NCBI GenBank assembly: GCA_900549495.1
Contig: UROL01000116.1
Coordinates: 1 to 6,145, forward strand
DNA: 6,145 nucleotides
Direction: 5' to 3'
Origin: an uncultured Eubacteriales bacterium
GTDB lineage: Bacteria; Bacillota; Clostridia; Oscillospirales; Oscillospiraceae
Under the pieces are notes generated by a model that worked only from the letters and a program-made list of their open reading frames with translations, was not told where the DNA came from and did no database searches. Positions within the stretch are counted from its first letter, which is position 1. Every line of letters starts with the position of its first letter. Positions 1-5,661 of this stretch are shown piece by piece. A program made the translations under genes and the position numbers.

Positions 1-456
1 GCGCAGGGTGGAGATCACCGACGCCGGGATGCCGGCCTTCACCAGCGCCCCCACGGCGTCCATGGCCCGGCGGAAGCTGCCCGCCTGCCGTCCGGCGTCG
101 TGTACGTCCTCCGGCCCGTCGATGGACACCGCCACGGACTCCACGCCGGTCTCCCGCAGCTGCGCCAGCACCTCCGGCGACATCAGGTACCCGTTGGTGA
201 TCACCGCCACCGCCGCGCCCCGGCCGGTGAGCCGCCCGGCGATCTGCGCCCAGTCCCGCCGCAGGAACACCTCGCCCCCGATCAGCGACACCCTCCGGCA
301 CCCCAGCTCTGCCAGCTGGTCCGCCGTGTCCAGGCACTCCGCCGTGGACAGCTCGTCGGCCCTGGCCCGCCCCCCGGCGGACCCGCAGTACCGGCATCCG
401 AAGCAGCACGCCAGCGTCAGCTCCCACACGCAGCTGCGCAGCTGGAACCCGCTCAT
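1..456 (-). CDS. Radical SAM enzyme, probable peptide maturase (C-terminus beyond window)
   Basis: This is the first 152 codons of a radical SAM protein. After a short N-terminal strand (MSGFQLRSCVWELTLAC) it carries the [4Fe-4S]-binding CxxxCxxC motif as C17-C21-C24, written CCFGCRYC. The 'CGSAGGRAR' stretch and a later GGE motif (VSLIGGEVFLRRDW, AdoMet binding) fit the same fold. The enzyme would cleave S-adenosylmethionine to start radical chemistry in the cytoplasm. Close relatives by motif usually end in a SPASM/auxiliary-cluster domain, but that part lies outside the window. No RRE (PqqD-like) domain precedes the radical SAM core. The start is the ATG at 456, because an AAGGAG lies 5 bases upstream and the ATG overlaps the TGA of the small peptide gene as ATGA. 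That coupling makes the peptide the likely substrate (inference). The gene is noticeably more G+C-rich than the kinase and PqqD genes to the right. The family call is firm; the reaction is unknown. Confidence 0.9.
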   Translation of the reverse strand, partial: MSGFQLRSCVWELTLACCFGCRYCGSAGGRARADELSTAECLDTADQLAELGCRRVSLIGGEVFLRRDWAQIAGRLTGRGAAVAVITNGYLMSPEVLAQLRETGVESVAVSIDGPEDVHDAGRQAGSFRRAMDAVGALVKAGIPASVISTLR

Positions 457-629
457 TTCTTCTCCTTCACCACCGGCGCGGCATACACCGCCATGATGGG
501 CGGCTCAGACCCGGGCCGCTCCGGCTTTTTCGGACCCTTTACCGGTTTTCCGTCAAGATCCCGTAAAAAGAAGTCCCGGGCATCCCCGTTGGGATATCCC
601 GCTTTTTTGGATGTTTTCCTCTCGTTCAT
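453..629 (-). CDS. Small peptide, candidate RiPP precursor for the adjacent radical SAM enzyme
   Basis: This 58-aa open frame begins MNERKTSKKAGYPNGDARDF and ends GSEPPIMAVYAAPVVKEKK. The N-terminal two thirds are highly charged (Lys, Arg, Asp) and could serve as a leader. A Pro/Gly-rich link (residues 29-44) leads to a short hydrophobic block, PPIMAVYAAPVV (43-54), with a lysine-rich tail. There is no cysteine, signal peptide or membrane segment. The gene overlaps the radical SAM gene by ATGA, so the two are probably translated together. An AGGAGG (639-644) lies 9 bases before the ATG at 629 and only 3 bases before an in-frame ATG at 635. The 629 start is therefore preferred; the other start would add Met-Ser. 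I do not recognise a named family. Its role as precursor is inferred from size, position and coupling; Val-Tyr-Ala-Ala-Pro would be the likely modified core. It could also be an unmodified regulatory peptide. Confidence 0.7.
   Translation of the reverse strand: MNERKTSKKAGYPNGDARDFFLRDLDGKPVKGPKKPERPGSEPPIMAVYAAPVVKEKK
462..467 (-). promoter_or_regulatory. Shine-Dalgarno for the radical SAM gene inside the peptide gene
   Basis: AAGGAG on the minus strand lies 5 bases before the ATG at 456. It is made from the Lys-Glu codons of the KEKK tail of the upstream peptide. It fixes the start of the radical SAM gene and shows that the last codons of the peptide gene serve two purposes. Confidence 0.8.
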
Positions 630-668
630 GGACATTGTCCTCCTGCCCTGTTGATTAATTACACATAT

Positions 669-697
669 ATTATAGCATAATCCACCCGTCGAATCCA
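669..697 (-). promoter_or_regulatory. Extended -10 promoter for the peptide/radical SAM unit
   Basis: Reading leftward, TGCTATAAT (677-669) is a perfect extended -10 element. Seventeen bases upstream, TGGATT (697-692) is only a weak -35, which extended -10 promoters tolerate. Transcription would start near 662, giving a leader of about 33 bases before the peptide start at 629. The site faces away from the promoter at 800-828. Confidence 0.65.
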
Positions 698-754
698 GAA
701 AAATTTCCCTTATCCCCTGAAAATGCACTTGCATTCGACATGACTTTGTGATAG

Positions 755-776
755 AACAATAACCACATAACAATAA
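755..776. repeat. Direct repeat AACAATAA x2, possible operator
   Basis: AACAATAA occurs at 755-762 and again at 769-776, a period of 14 bases, between the two divergent promoters and just upstream of the rightward -35. A small inverted repeat, TTTGG-AAAA-CCAAA (779-792), follows directly, 7 bases before the -35. Either could bind a regulator. The region is A+T-rich, so chance is a serious alternative. Confidence 0.3.
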
Positions 777-799
777 ACTTTGGAAAACCAAAATTACAC

Positions 800-828
800 T
801 TGAAAACGATACCGATATGCGCTATAAT
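800..828 (+). promoter_or_regulatory. Sigma-A type promoter of the surface protein operon
   Basis: TTGAAA (800-805) and a perfect TATAAT (823-828) are separated by exactly 17 bases. The predicted start of transcription is around 834-836, leaving a leader of about 116 bases before the ATG at 951. No other promoter of this quality was seen upstream of the surface protein gene. Confidence 0.8.
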
Positions 829-832
829 AACG

Positions 833-866
833 TTCCGCAGCTGGGACCGGCATCCCGGCGGCGGAA
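833..866 (+). promoter_or_regulatory. Stem-loop at the 5' end of the operon leader
   Basis: TTCCGC (833-838) pairs with GCGGAA (861-866). After one A/G mismatch, GCTGGGA (840-846) pairs with TCCCGGC (853-859, one G-T wobble) around a 6-base loop. The structure begins almost exactly at the predicted start of transcription. It could protect the 5' end of the mRNA or bind a regulator. No T-run follows, so it is not a terminator. It matches no riboswitch class I recognise. Confidence 0.55.
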
Positions 867-884
867 GCGTTGTCGCATCTTCAA

Positions 885-904
885 TTAGGTCCGTTAGGGC
901 CTGA
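885..904 (+). promoter_or_regulatory. Second leader stem-loop
   Basis: TTAGGTCC (885-892) pairs with GGGCCTGA (897-904) around a GTTA tetraloop, including two G-T wobbles. A smaller hairpin, TGCGC-ACC-GCGCA, follows at 911-923. Neither hides the ribosome binding site GGGAGG at 936-941. Function is unknown. Confidence 0.35.
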
Positions 905-950
905 AAATAATGCGCACCGCGCAAATAAACGCAATGGGAGGAACGAGGAT

Positions 951-3900
951 ATGAAGAAATGGAAACAGGCGTTGGCCCTTGTGCTGGCGCTGGTCATGGC
1001 CCTGTCTCTGGTGGCCCTGCCGTCCTTCGCGGCGGATGAGGAGACCGGCGGCGGCACGGCGGCCACTCAGCCCGTGTGGCCTGCTGAGGGCTCTATCAAC
1101 CTCAGCAAAAAAGCCCAGCCTGTGGATGAGGAGAGTGGCCTCTATGAGGTTACCCTGGGCATCCAGGGCAAGAACTACAAGACCACCTCCGACGTGGTCC
1201 TGGTCATCGACTGCTCCGGCAGTATGGAGGGCACCAAGCTCACCAACACCCGCAAGGCCGCCAAGGCCTTCGGTGACAAGCTGCTGACGGAGAACAGCAC
1301 TACCCGCATCGCCATCGTCACCTTTATTGATAAGGCCACGGCGTACAACAACGGCCACTTCTACACGGCCTCTGAGCTGTCTGCCTTCAGGTCCGCTGTG
1401 GATGCCGCCACCTACGCCAACGGCGGCACCAACCAGCAGGCCGGTATCCATGTGGCCCAGCAGCTGCTGGCCTCTGCTTCTTCCACCGGCAAGCAGAAGA
1501 ACATCGTCATCCTGTCCGATGGTGAGCCCACCTACAGCCATCCCTTTGTTGCAACCGCAACCTATGAAGGGTGTGAGCGCTTGAATAGCTACTGGTGTGG
1601 CAACTACGGTCCCCGCGATGGTCGGTTCACCAACGTAGGTGCCTTCACCCCTGACTATAACACCGAGATCGGCTCAGGCAACAGCTTCACCATGAACTAT
1701 AATGCGTATGTGAATGCCACCTGTACGGAGCATGGAACAACCAGCCGACTCAGCTATGGTGTGTATGCCTTGGATGGCACGGTTACTCAGACCAGCGGCA
1801 CCAACAACGGCGTAGCCACCATCTGGGAGGCCAACCAGGCCAAGGCCGCTGGCACCACCATTTTCTCCGTGGCCCTCCAGGCCGGTACCAACGGCGAGAA
1901 CACGCTGAAAGACTGTGCCACGGACCCCACTGCCGGCTACTTTGCCATTGCCCAGAATGACAACGTGGAGACCAAGCTGAACGCGGCCTTTACCGCCATC
2001 GCTGGCAGCATCGCCAAGGCTGCTACCAATGGCAGCGTGGTGGACCCCATGAGCGATTATGTCGGCCTGGATTTCGAAGGCGATCCTACCTACACCAATG
2101 ATTATGCTGCCTATGCCAATAAGCAGTATGATGTTTACTTGAGCCAGGGCACCGTCACCCGCAGCGGCAACACCCTGAACTGGACGGTTGGCGACATCAG
2201 CGAGGGGCAGGATGCGGTCATGAAGTACCGCGTGAAGCTCAATGACGGCCTGGAGAAGGGAAAGACGTATCCTACCAATAAGGCTACCACCTTCCATTAC
2301 ACCGACTATCAGGATCAGGAGACCAGCAAGGATTTCAACATTCCGGAGGTTGCGCCCAACGGTGGTACCATTCTTATTCATTACTATCTGGTGAATGCAA
2401 ATGGCCAGCCCATCAATGCCGGCGGTACGGTCGTGGACTCCCCGGATAAGGCTCAGGTCCTGTCCGCCCAGGAGTATTACACGGTGAATAATTCCCAGGC
2501 ACTGAACTACGGCACCTATCAGGTCAGCAAAAAGGATATTGACGGTTCCAACTATTATGGTTATACCCTCAATGGCCGTGACAAGAACGCCCCTGATGTT
2601 CAGAGTAGAGAAGCTACGGCTGAAGTCGCAGTCGCGACTACCAATGCCAACCGCGAGGTTTGGTTCGCCTACTACCAGACCTTCAACGTGGTCCACGTCC
2701 GCATGGACGAGAACGGTGCGGCTAAGACTGTGCAGACGGATACCTATACCGTCAGCGCCAGCTTCAACCTCACCGACAAGGTCAACAAGGACAAGGACGG
2801 CAATGCCGTCACCGAGGGTACCTTCCTCTACGGCGGCGCGTTCCAGGATGCTGCCTGCACCACTGCCTATCCCTTCGCCGAGGGCGAAACCGGCCTCAGC
2901 TTCGCCCCCAAGGCTGGCGAAACCTACTATATCTGGGAAGTGCCCAACGCCTATCTGAAGCCTATGGCTCTGTCTTGCTGGGAGCATAACACAGAGGGGC
3001 AGCTGGATGTCATTGGCTTCTATATGGTTTCCGCCATTGACCGCAGCCTCTACAAAGAAGCTGGCTTCTATGTCAATAGTACCCGTACCACGGCAAACCA
3101 GATGACCTATGAGGCCATTGACGAAGCTCGCACCACCGTTGCCAACCTGCCGGAGGGCCAGAGCGTTGCCTTCAAGGGCATCACCATCAACCTGAAGCAG
3201 GAGGGCCAGTCCAACAGCTATACTGCGGCCAGCGTAGTCACTGGTGACAAGTATGGCTATATGCTGTGCTACGGCCTGGATAAGAACACCTATTGGTCCC
3301 AGGCCGGTGAATCCGTCAGCTACTATCCCTACTGGGTCACCCTGGACGGCGTGGAGGTCACCAACAGCGTCACCCGCACCGGCACCTACCAGGGCACTGG
3401 CGCTGGCAAGATCAAGTCCACGGATGAGTCCCGCACCGCTGACTGCACGGTTCCCGCCGTTGCCGAAACACAGCTGCTGACCATGGCTTCCTACTGCGCC
3501 GATGGCACTCCCATTTCGGCGGATGTGCCCACCGTGGAGGATGTCACCGTCACCGTGGTGGACGGCGCCAAGACCTATGAGCTTACCGTTTCCGCCGGTA
3601 CCGGCGTCCGTAACCAGGTGGCCTACCAGGCCCCCGCCGGCAAGGTCTTTGCCGGTTGGTTCGCCGACCAGGCCTATACCATCCCCGCCGACCTGGACCA
3701 GGTCACGGAGGACACCACCATCTACGCCAAGTACGTCAGCGACTCCTATCTGGACCTGCACTATGTCCGGAATGGTCTGTTCCGCCTGCGCGGCGTCACC
3801 CTGATCTCCGCCGTGGATAACCCGGCCAACTATCAGGAAAGCGGCATCATTGTGGACGGCGTGAAGGTGCCTGTTGCCTACGCCAACCGCTATCGGCTGT

Positions 3901-4079
3901 TCTATACGGCCTCCGGCCTGTTCGGCGCTGCCCGCAATGCCAAGCTCATGATCACCCAGCAGAGCCTCTCCGGCTCTGGTACCCTGGAGGTCACCCCCTA
4001 TTGGGTCACTCTGGACGGCACCGAAGTCCACGGCGTCACCCATACCCTGCATTACAACACCCGCACCATTTGGGAGTGA
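951..4079 (+). CDS. Secreted VWA-domain surface protein, adhesin-like
   Basis: This 1042-aa protein has a typical signal peptide: MKKWK, a Leu/Ala-rich core, and cleavage after SFA at about residue 27. A von Willebrand A domain spans about 78-355. Its metal-ion adhesion site is intact: DCSGS (D87, S89, S91), T160 in GGTNQQ, and D190 in LSDGEP. An insertion of about 100 residues (195-300) contains three cysteines. An Ig-like region (about 356-465) resembles those behind VWA domains of Gram-positive pilus-tip adhesins. Beta-rich regions follow at 471-576 and 577-675, then a first C-terminal module (685-806), an InlB/Flg_new-like repeat (about 860-930, AGKVFAGWF...TIYAKYV) and a second related module (940-1029). 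There is no LPXTG motif, sorting tail or membrane anchor, so attachment to the cell is unexplained. Start 951 is chosen for GGGAGG 9 bases upstream and the signal peptide; an in-frame ATG at 870 lacks both. It is probably a ligand-binding surface protein; the ligand is unknown. Confidence 0.9.
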   Translation: MKKWKQALALVLALVMALSLVALPSFAADEETGGGTAATQPVWPAEGSINLSKKAQPVDEESGLYEVTLGIQGKNYKTTSDVVLVIDCSGSMEGTKLTNTRKAAKAFGDKLLTENSTTRIAIVTFIDKATAYNNGHFYTASELSAFRSAVDAATYANGGTNQQAGIHVAQQLLASASSTGKQKNIVILSDGEPTYSHPFVATATYEGCERLNSYWCGNYGPRDGRFTNVGAFTPDYNTEIGSGNSFTMNYNAYVNATCTEHGTTSRLSYGVYALDGTVTQTSGTNNGVATIWEANQAKAAGTTIFSVALQAGTNGENTLKDCATDPTAGYFAIAQNDNVETKLNAAFTAIAGSIAKAATNGSVVDPMSDYVGLDFEGDPTYTNDYAAYANKQYDVYLSQGTVTRSGNTLNWTVGDISEGQDAVMKYRVKLNDGLEKGKTYPTNKATTFHYTDYQDQETSKDFNIPEVAPNGGTILIHYYLVNANGQPINAGGTVVDSPDKAQVLSAQEYYTVNNSQALNYGTYQVSKKDIDGSNYYGYTLNGRDKNAPDVQSREATAEVAVATTNANREVWFAYYQTFNVVHVRMDENGAAKTVQTDTYTVSASFNLTDKVNKDKDGNAVTEGTFLYGGAFQDAACTTAYPFAEGETGLSFAPKAGETYYIWEVPNAYLKPMALSCWEHNTEGQLDVIGFYMVSAIDRSLYKEAGFYVNSTRTTANQMTYEAIDEARTTVANLPEGQSVAFKGITINLKQEGQSNSYTAASVVTGDKYGYMLCYGLDKNTYWSQAGESVSYYPYWVTLDGVEVTNSVTRTGTYQGTGAGKIKSTDESRTADCTVPAVAETQLLTMASYCADGTPISADVPTVEDVTVTVVDGAKTYELTVSAGTGVRNQVAYQAPAGKVFAGWFADQAYTIPADLDQVTEDTTIYAKYVSDSYLDLHYVRNGLFRLRGVTLISAVDNPANYQESGIIVDGVKVPVAYANRYRLFYTASGLFGAARNAKLMITQQSLSGSGTLEVTPYWVTLDGTEVHGVTHTLHYNTRTIWE
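3003..3368 (+). repeat. C-terminal module, copy 1 (residues 685-806 of the surface protein)
   Basis: The module contains FYMVSAIDRSLYKEAGFYVN near its start and PYWVTLDGVEV near its end. The same landmarks occur in order in copy 2. Copy 1 is about 30 residues longer, with the extra length in the middle. This is protein-level similarity, not a recent DNA duplication. Confidence 0.65.
3768..4037 (+). repeat. C-terminal module, copy 2 (residues 940-1029 of the surface protein)
   Basis: The module contains VTLISAVDNPANYQESGIIVD and later PYWVTLDGTEVHGV, matching copy 1 at SA(I/V)D, Y(K/Q)E(A/S)G and PYWVTLDG-EV. It sits at the very C-terminus, the place where an anchor would normally be, and could itself mediate attachment (inference). 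Confidence 0.65.
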
Positions 4080-4095
4080 GGAAAGGAGAACATCC

Positions 4096-4263
4096 ATGAA
4101 CACAAAATTTATCCCTCCTGAACTCCAGGATACCGTTGTGGGCCTTGATGGCCAGAGGCCCAGCGGCAGTGTTTTGGAAAGCATCGGCAATGGCCGCTAT
4201 GCCGTGACCCTGCCCGATGGCCAGCAGGTCATCGTGGACCAGCACGGCAACATCATCGGCTGA
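4096..4263 (+). CDS. 55-aa small protein of unknown function in the surface protein/kinase operon
   Basis: The protein starts MNTKFIPPELQDTVVGL and ends QQVIVDQHGNIIG. An AAGGAG lies 8 bases before the ATG, and the gene begins only 16 bases after the surface protein stop in a different frame, so it is very likely translated. It has no cysteine, tryptophan, signal peptide or membrane segment. The second half (GRYAVTLPDGQQVIVDQHG) reads like a beta-hairpin with a Gly-Asn-Gly turn. Serines 23, 25 and 29 and threonines 3, 13 and 38 are possible phosphorylation sites. With a kinase and a PqqD protein downstream, it could be a modified precursor peptide or a kinase partner. That rests on gene order alone; I recognise no family. 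It could equally be a small accessory protein of the surface protein. Confidence 0.75.
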   Translation: MNTKFIPPELQDTVVGLDGQRPSGSVLESIGNGRYAVTLPDGQQVIVDQHGNIIG

Positions 4264-4271
4264 AACACCAC

Positions 4272-4304
4272 AAGCGGAGGGATGGCTCATCCATCCCTCC
4301 GCTT
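4272..4304 (+). promoter_or_regulatory. Perfect 14-bp intercistronic stem-loop (attenuator or mRNA-stabilising element)
   Basis: AAGCGGAGGGATGG (4272-4285) pairs without mismatch to CCATCCCTCCGCTT (4291-4304) around the loop CTCAT. It lies 8 bases after the small protein stop and 24 before the kinase start. The T-run needed for a standard intrinsic terminator is missing; the nearest is TTTTT at 4320-4324, 15 bases away. It probably limits 3' decay of the upstream message or lowers read-through into the kinase gene. Confidence 0.6.
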
Positions 4305-4328
4305 CTCACACATGACGAATTTTTATCC

Positions 4329-5129
4329 ATGAAACGACGACTTGTTCTTGCCGGTGTTCCCGTAGACGTGATCACCGCCTATGATGAATACTATCCGTAT
4401 TTTTCTCCGTATCTGGAAAAGAATGGTGGGACGACCCGAGATATCCCGCCCTGTCCCATAAATGACCGGGACATTCCGTCAGTGCGCATTCCGCCCCAGC
4501 GGCTCCGGAAGGCTGCCAGTATTTACCAGCCCGGGGAACCGGAATATTATGTGGAATATATGGAGCTGTGTCCCGCTGTCTCCTCTGCCATCACGGCTTT
4601 CGGCCGCATCGTGTTCCATGCCGTTTCCTTTATCTGGAAGGACCTGGCTTGGCTTATTACCGCCCCCAGCGGCACCGGCAAATCCACCCATTATTGCCTG
4701 TGGAAGCTCCTCTGTCCCGATGCGGTTCAGATCATCAACGGGGATAAACCCATTGTATATATGGAAAATGACCAAGTATTCGTCACTTCATCCCCTTGGA
4801 CGGGAAAAGAAAACATGTCTCAGCGGCTGACCGCTAAATTGGGCGGAATTATATTCCTGGAACAGGCCAAAATCAACGAAATCAGACGACTGACCGTTCA
4901 CGAATCCGCCGGAAAAATCTTTTCCCAATTCCTGTTTGATTGTAATACAGAGCAGGAAGTGAAATCCGCCTGTAAAATCGCTGAAAATATGCTGAAAAGC
5001 CCGGTCTGGCTTCTGAAAAACCGCGGAGATATCCAATCTGCCCAATTGTGCAGAGATACCCTGGCGGCAGCCCTGTCTGACCCTGCGATGAATCTGGCAA
5101 AAAGTGATAAAAATGGTGAAAAACTATGA
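4329..5129 (+). CDS. HPr kinase-like P-loop kinase, RiPP-cluster type
   Basis: This 266-aa protein belongs to the HprK-related kinases. The Walker A loop is APSGTGKST (residues 112-120), preceded by the strand WLIT. Further family landmarks follow in order: NGDKP (137-141, acidic residue D139), SSPWTGKEN (154-162) and GGIIFLEQAKINEIRRL (172-188). The N-terminal 100 residues resemble the beta-rich front part of such kinases and not the regulatory domain of true HPr kinase. Relatives in lasso peptide clusters phosphorylate the peptide's C-terminal serine, which makes a peptide or small protein the likely substrate here. The gene overlaps the PqqD gene by ATGA. No Shine-Dalgarno precedes the ATG at 4329, and no in-frame ATG, GTG or TTG was found back to the small protein stop, so initiation may depend on coupling. 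A+T content is visibly higher than in the flanking genes. No lasso cyclase or peptidase is in the window. Confidence 0.8.
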   Translation: MKRRLVLAGVPVDVITAYDEYYPYFSPYLEKNGGTTRDIPPCPINDRDIPSVRIPPQRLRKAASIYQPGEPEYYVEYMELCPAVSSAITAFGRIVFHAVSFIWKDLAWLITAPSGTGKSTHYCLWKLLCPDAVQIINGDKPIVYMENDQVFVTSSPWTGKENMSQRLTAKLGGIIFLEQAKINEIRRLTVHESAGKIFSQFLFDCNTEQEVKSACKIAENMLKSPVWLLKNRGDIQSAQLCRDTLAAALSDPAMNLAKSDKNGEKL

Positions 5130-5440
5130 AATATACCGTTATTCCCGGAGTAGTTCTTGCAGAAATCTGCGATGAACAATTCCTGGTGGCAACCGGACCC
5201 GCTCGCGGCAGGGTACCGTATGTCAAAGGGCTGAACGAAACCGGAGCATACTTTTTCTCGCAAATTAAATCCGGATTATCTACTGAATCAATCATAAATG
5301 ACGCCGCAGAACGATACGAAACAACGACTGAGATAATTGCTCCATCCTTCGGTAATTTTCTTCAGGCCCTTGTTGATTCCGGCTATCTTCAGGAAATCCC
5401 GGAATCAACTCCTCCGGCCAAACCAAAAACCGATCAATAA
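5126..5440 (+). CDS. PqqD-family protein (RRE, peptide-binding winged helix)
   Basis: This 104-aa protein has the PqqD pattern: a start with PGVVLAEI (7-14), EQFLVATG, then the LNETGAYFF core (about 37-45), SGLSTESIINDA, and a closing helix FLQALVDSGYLQ. The fold is a winged helix that in RiPP systems grips a leader peptide and presents it to a modifying enzyme. It is free-standing here, of ordinary family length plus a short Pro/Lys-rich tail. Its ATG overlaps the kinase stop as ATGA, so the two are made together and probably act together. A kinase-PqqD pair suggests leader-guided phosphorylation (inference). It might also serve the divergent radical SAM enzyme, which shows no such domain at its N-terminus. 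It is the last gene before a strong terminator. Confidence 0.85.
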   Translation: MKYTVIPGVVLAEICDEQFLVATGPARGRVPYVKGLNETGAYFFSQIKSGLSTESIINDAAERYETTTEIIAPSFGNFLQALVDSGYLQEIPESTPPAKPKTDQ

Positions 5441-5454
5441 TCCTCAATAATGAA

Positions 5455-5512
5455 CAAATACGCTCCAAAATGGGCTTAAATAGCCCATTTTGGAGCGTAT
5501 TTGCAATTTTTT
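5455..5512 (+). terminator. Intrinsic terminator with a 21-bp perfect stem
   Basis: The arms at 5455-5475 and 5483-5503 are perfectly complementary, with a 7-base loop, TTAAATA. After CAA, six T residues (5507-5512) follow. It lies 14 bases after the PqqD stop and ends the operon. The stem is unusually long for such a terminator. Confidence 0.9.
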
Positions 5513-5589
5513 CTGGGCGGTTAATTCAGACTTGTCAGGCTTCCCGAAAAAGGGAGGCAGGGAAAGCATTGTGAAAATTTAATCATTTC

Positions 5590-5618
5590 TTGACGCAAAG
5601 CGGAATATTTGATAGGAT
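5590..5618 (+). promoter_or_regulatory. Sigma-A type promoter of the transporter gene
   Basis: TTGACG (5590-5595) and TAGGAT (5613-5618) are separated by 17 bases. The start of transcription would fall near 5625, with a leader of about 37 bases to the ATG at 5662. It lies downstream of the terminator, so the transporter is a separate unit. Confidence 0.65.
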
Positions 5619-5661
5619 AACTCCACACTAAGGTGAATAAAAATGCAGAAGGAGAGACGAT

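Noticed and set aside
8..654. Plus-strand open frames across the radical SAM region
   Set aside because: They are Ser/Pro/Arg-rich shadows of the minus-strand radical SAM and peptide genes, without ribosome binding sites.
688..739. Inverted 7-mer GTCGAAT/ATTCGAC and nearby AATGC-ACTT-GCATT
   Set aside because: A 7-base match across this distance is likely by chance, and the arms are 38 bases apart with no relation to either promoter box.
636..791. Longer version of the minus-strand peptide starting at 791
   Set aside because: The extension crosses the extended -10 promoter at 669-677 and has no Shine-Dalgarno. The AGGAGG at 639-644 marks the start at 629 (or 635).
870..950. N-terminal extension of the surface protein from the ATG at 870
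   Set aside because: It would put 27 polar residues before an ideal signal peptide and has no ribosome binding site, whereas GGGAGG precedes the ATG at 951.
1674..4190. Very long open frame (838 codons) antisense to the surface protein gene
   Set aside because: The sense strand has a signal peptide, VWA motif and ribosome binding site. The antisense product is a Gly/Ile/Val-rich string without domain logic, as expected from the complement of GC-biased codons.
4272..4324. Intrinsic terminator between the 55-aa gene and the kinase
   Set aside because: The stem is perfect but no T-run follows within 10 bases, and no replacement promoter for the kinase was seen, so full termination is unlikely.
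5539..5558. Hairpin GCTTCCC-GAAAAA-GGGAGGC upstream of the transporter promoter
   Set aside because: It is a short stem with a wobble pair and no T-run on either strand, so no role can be supported.
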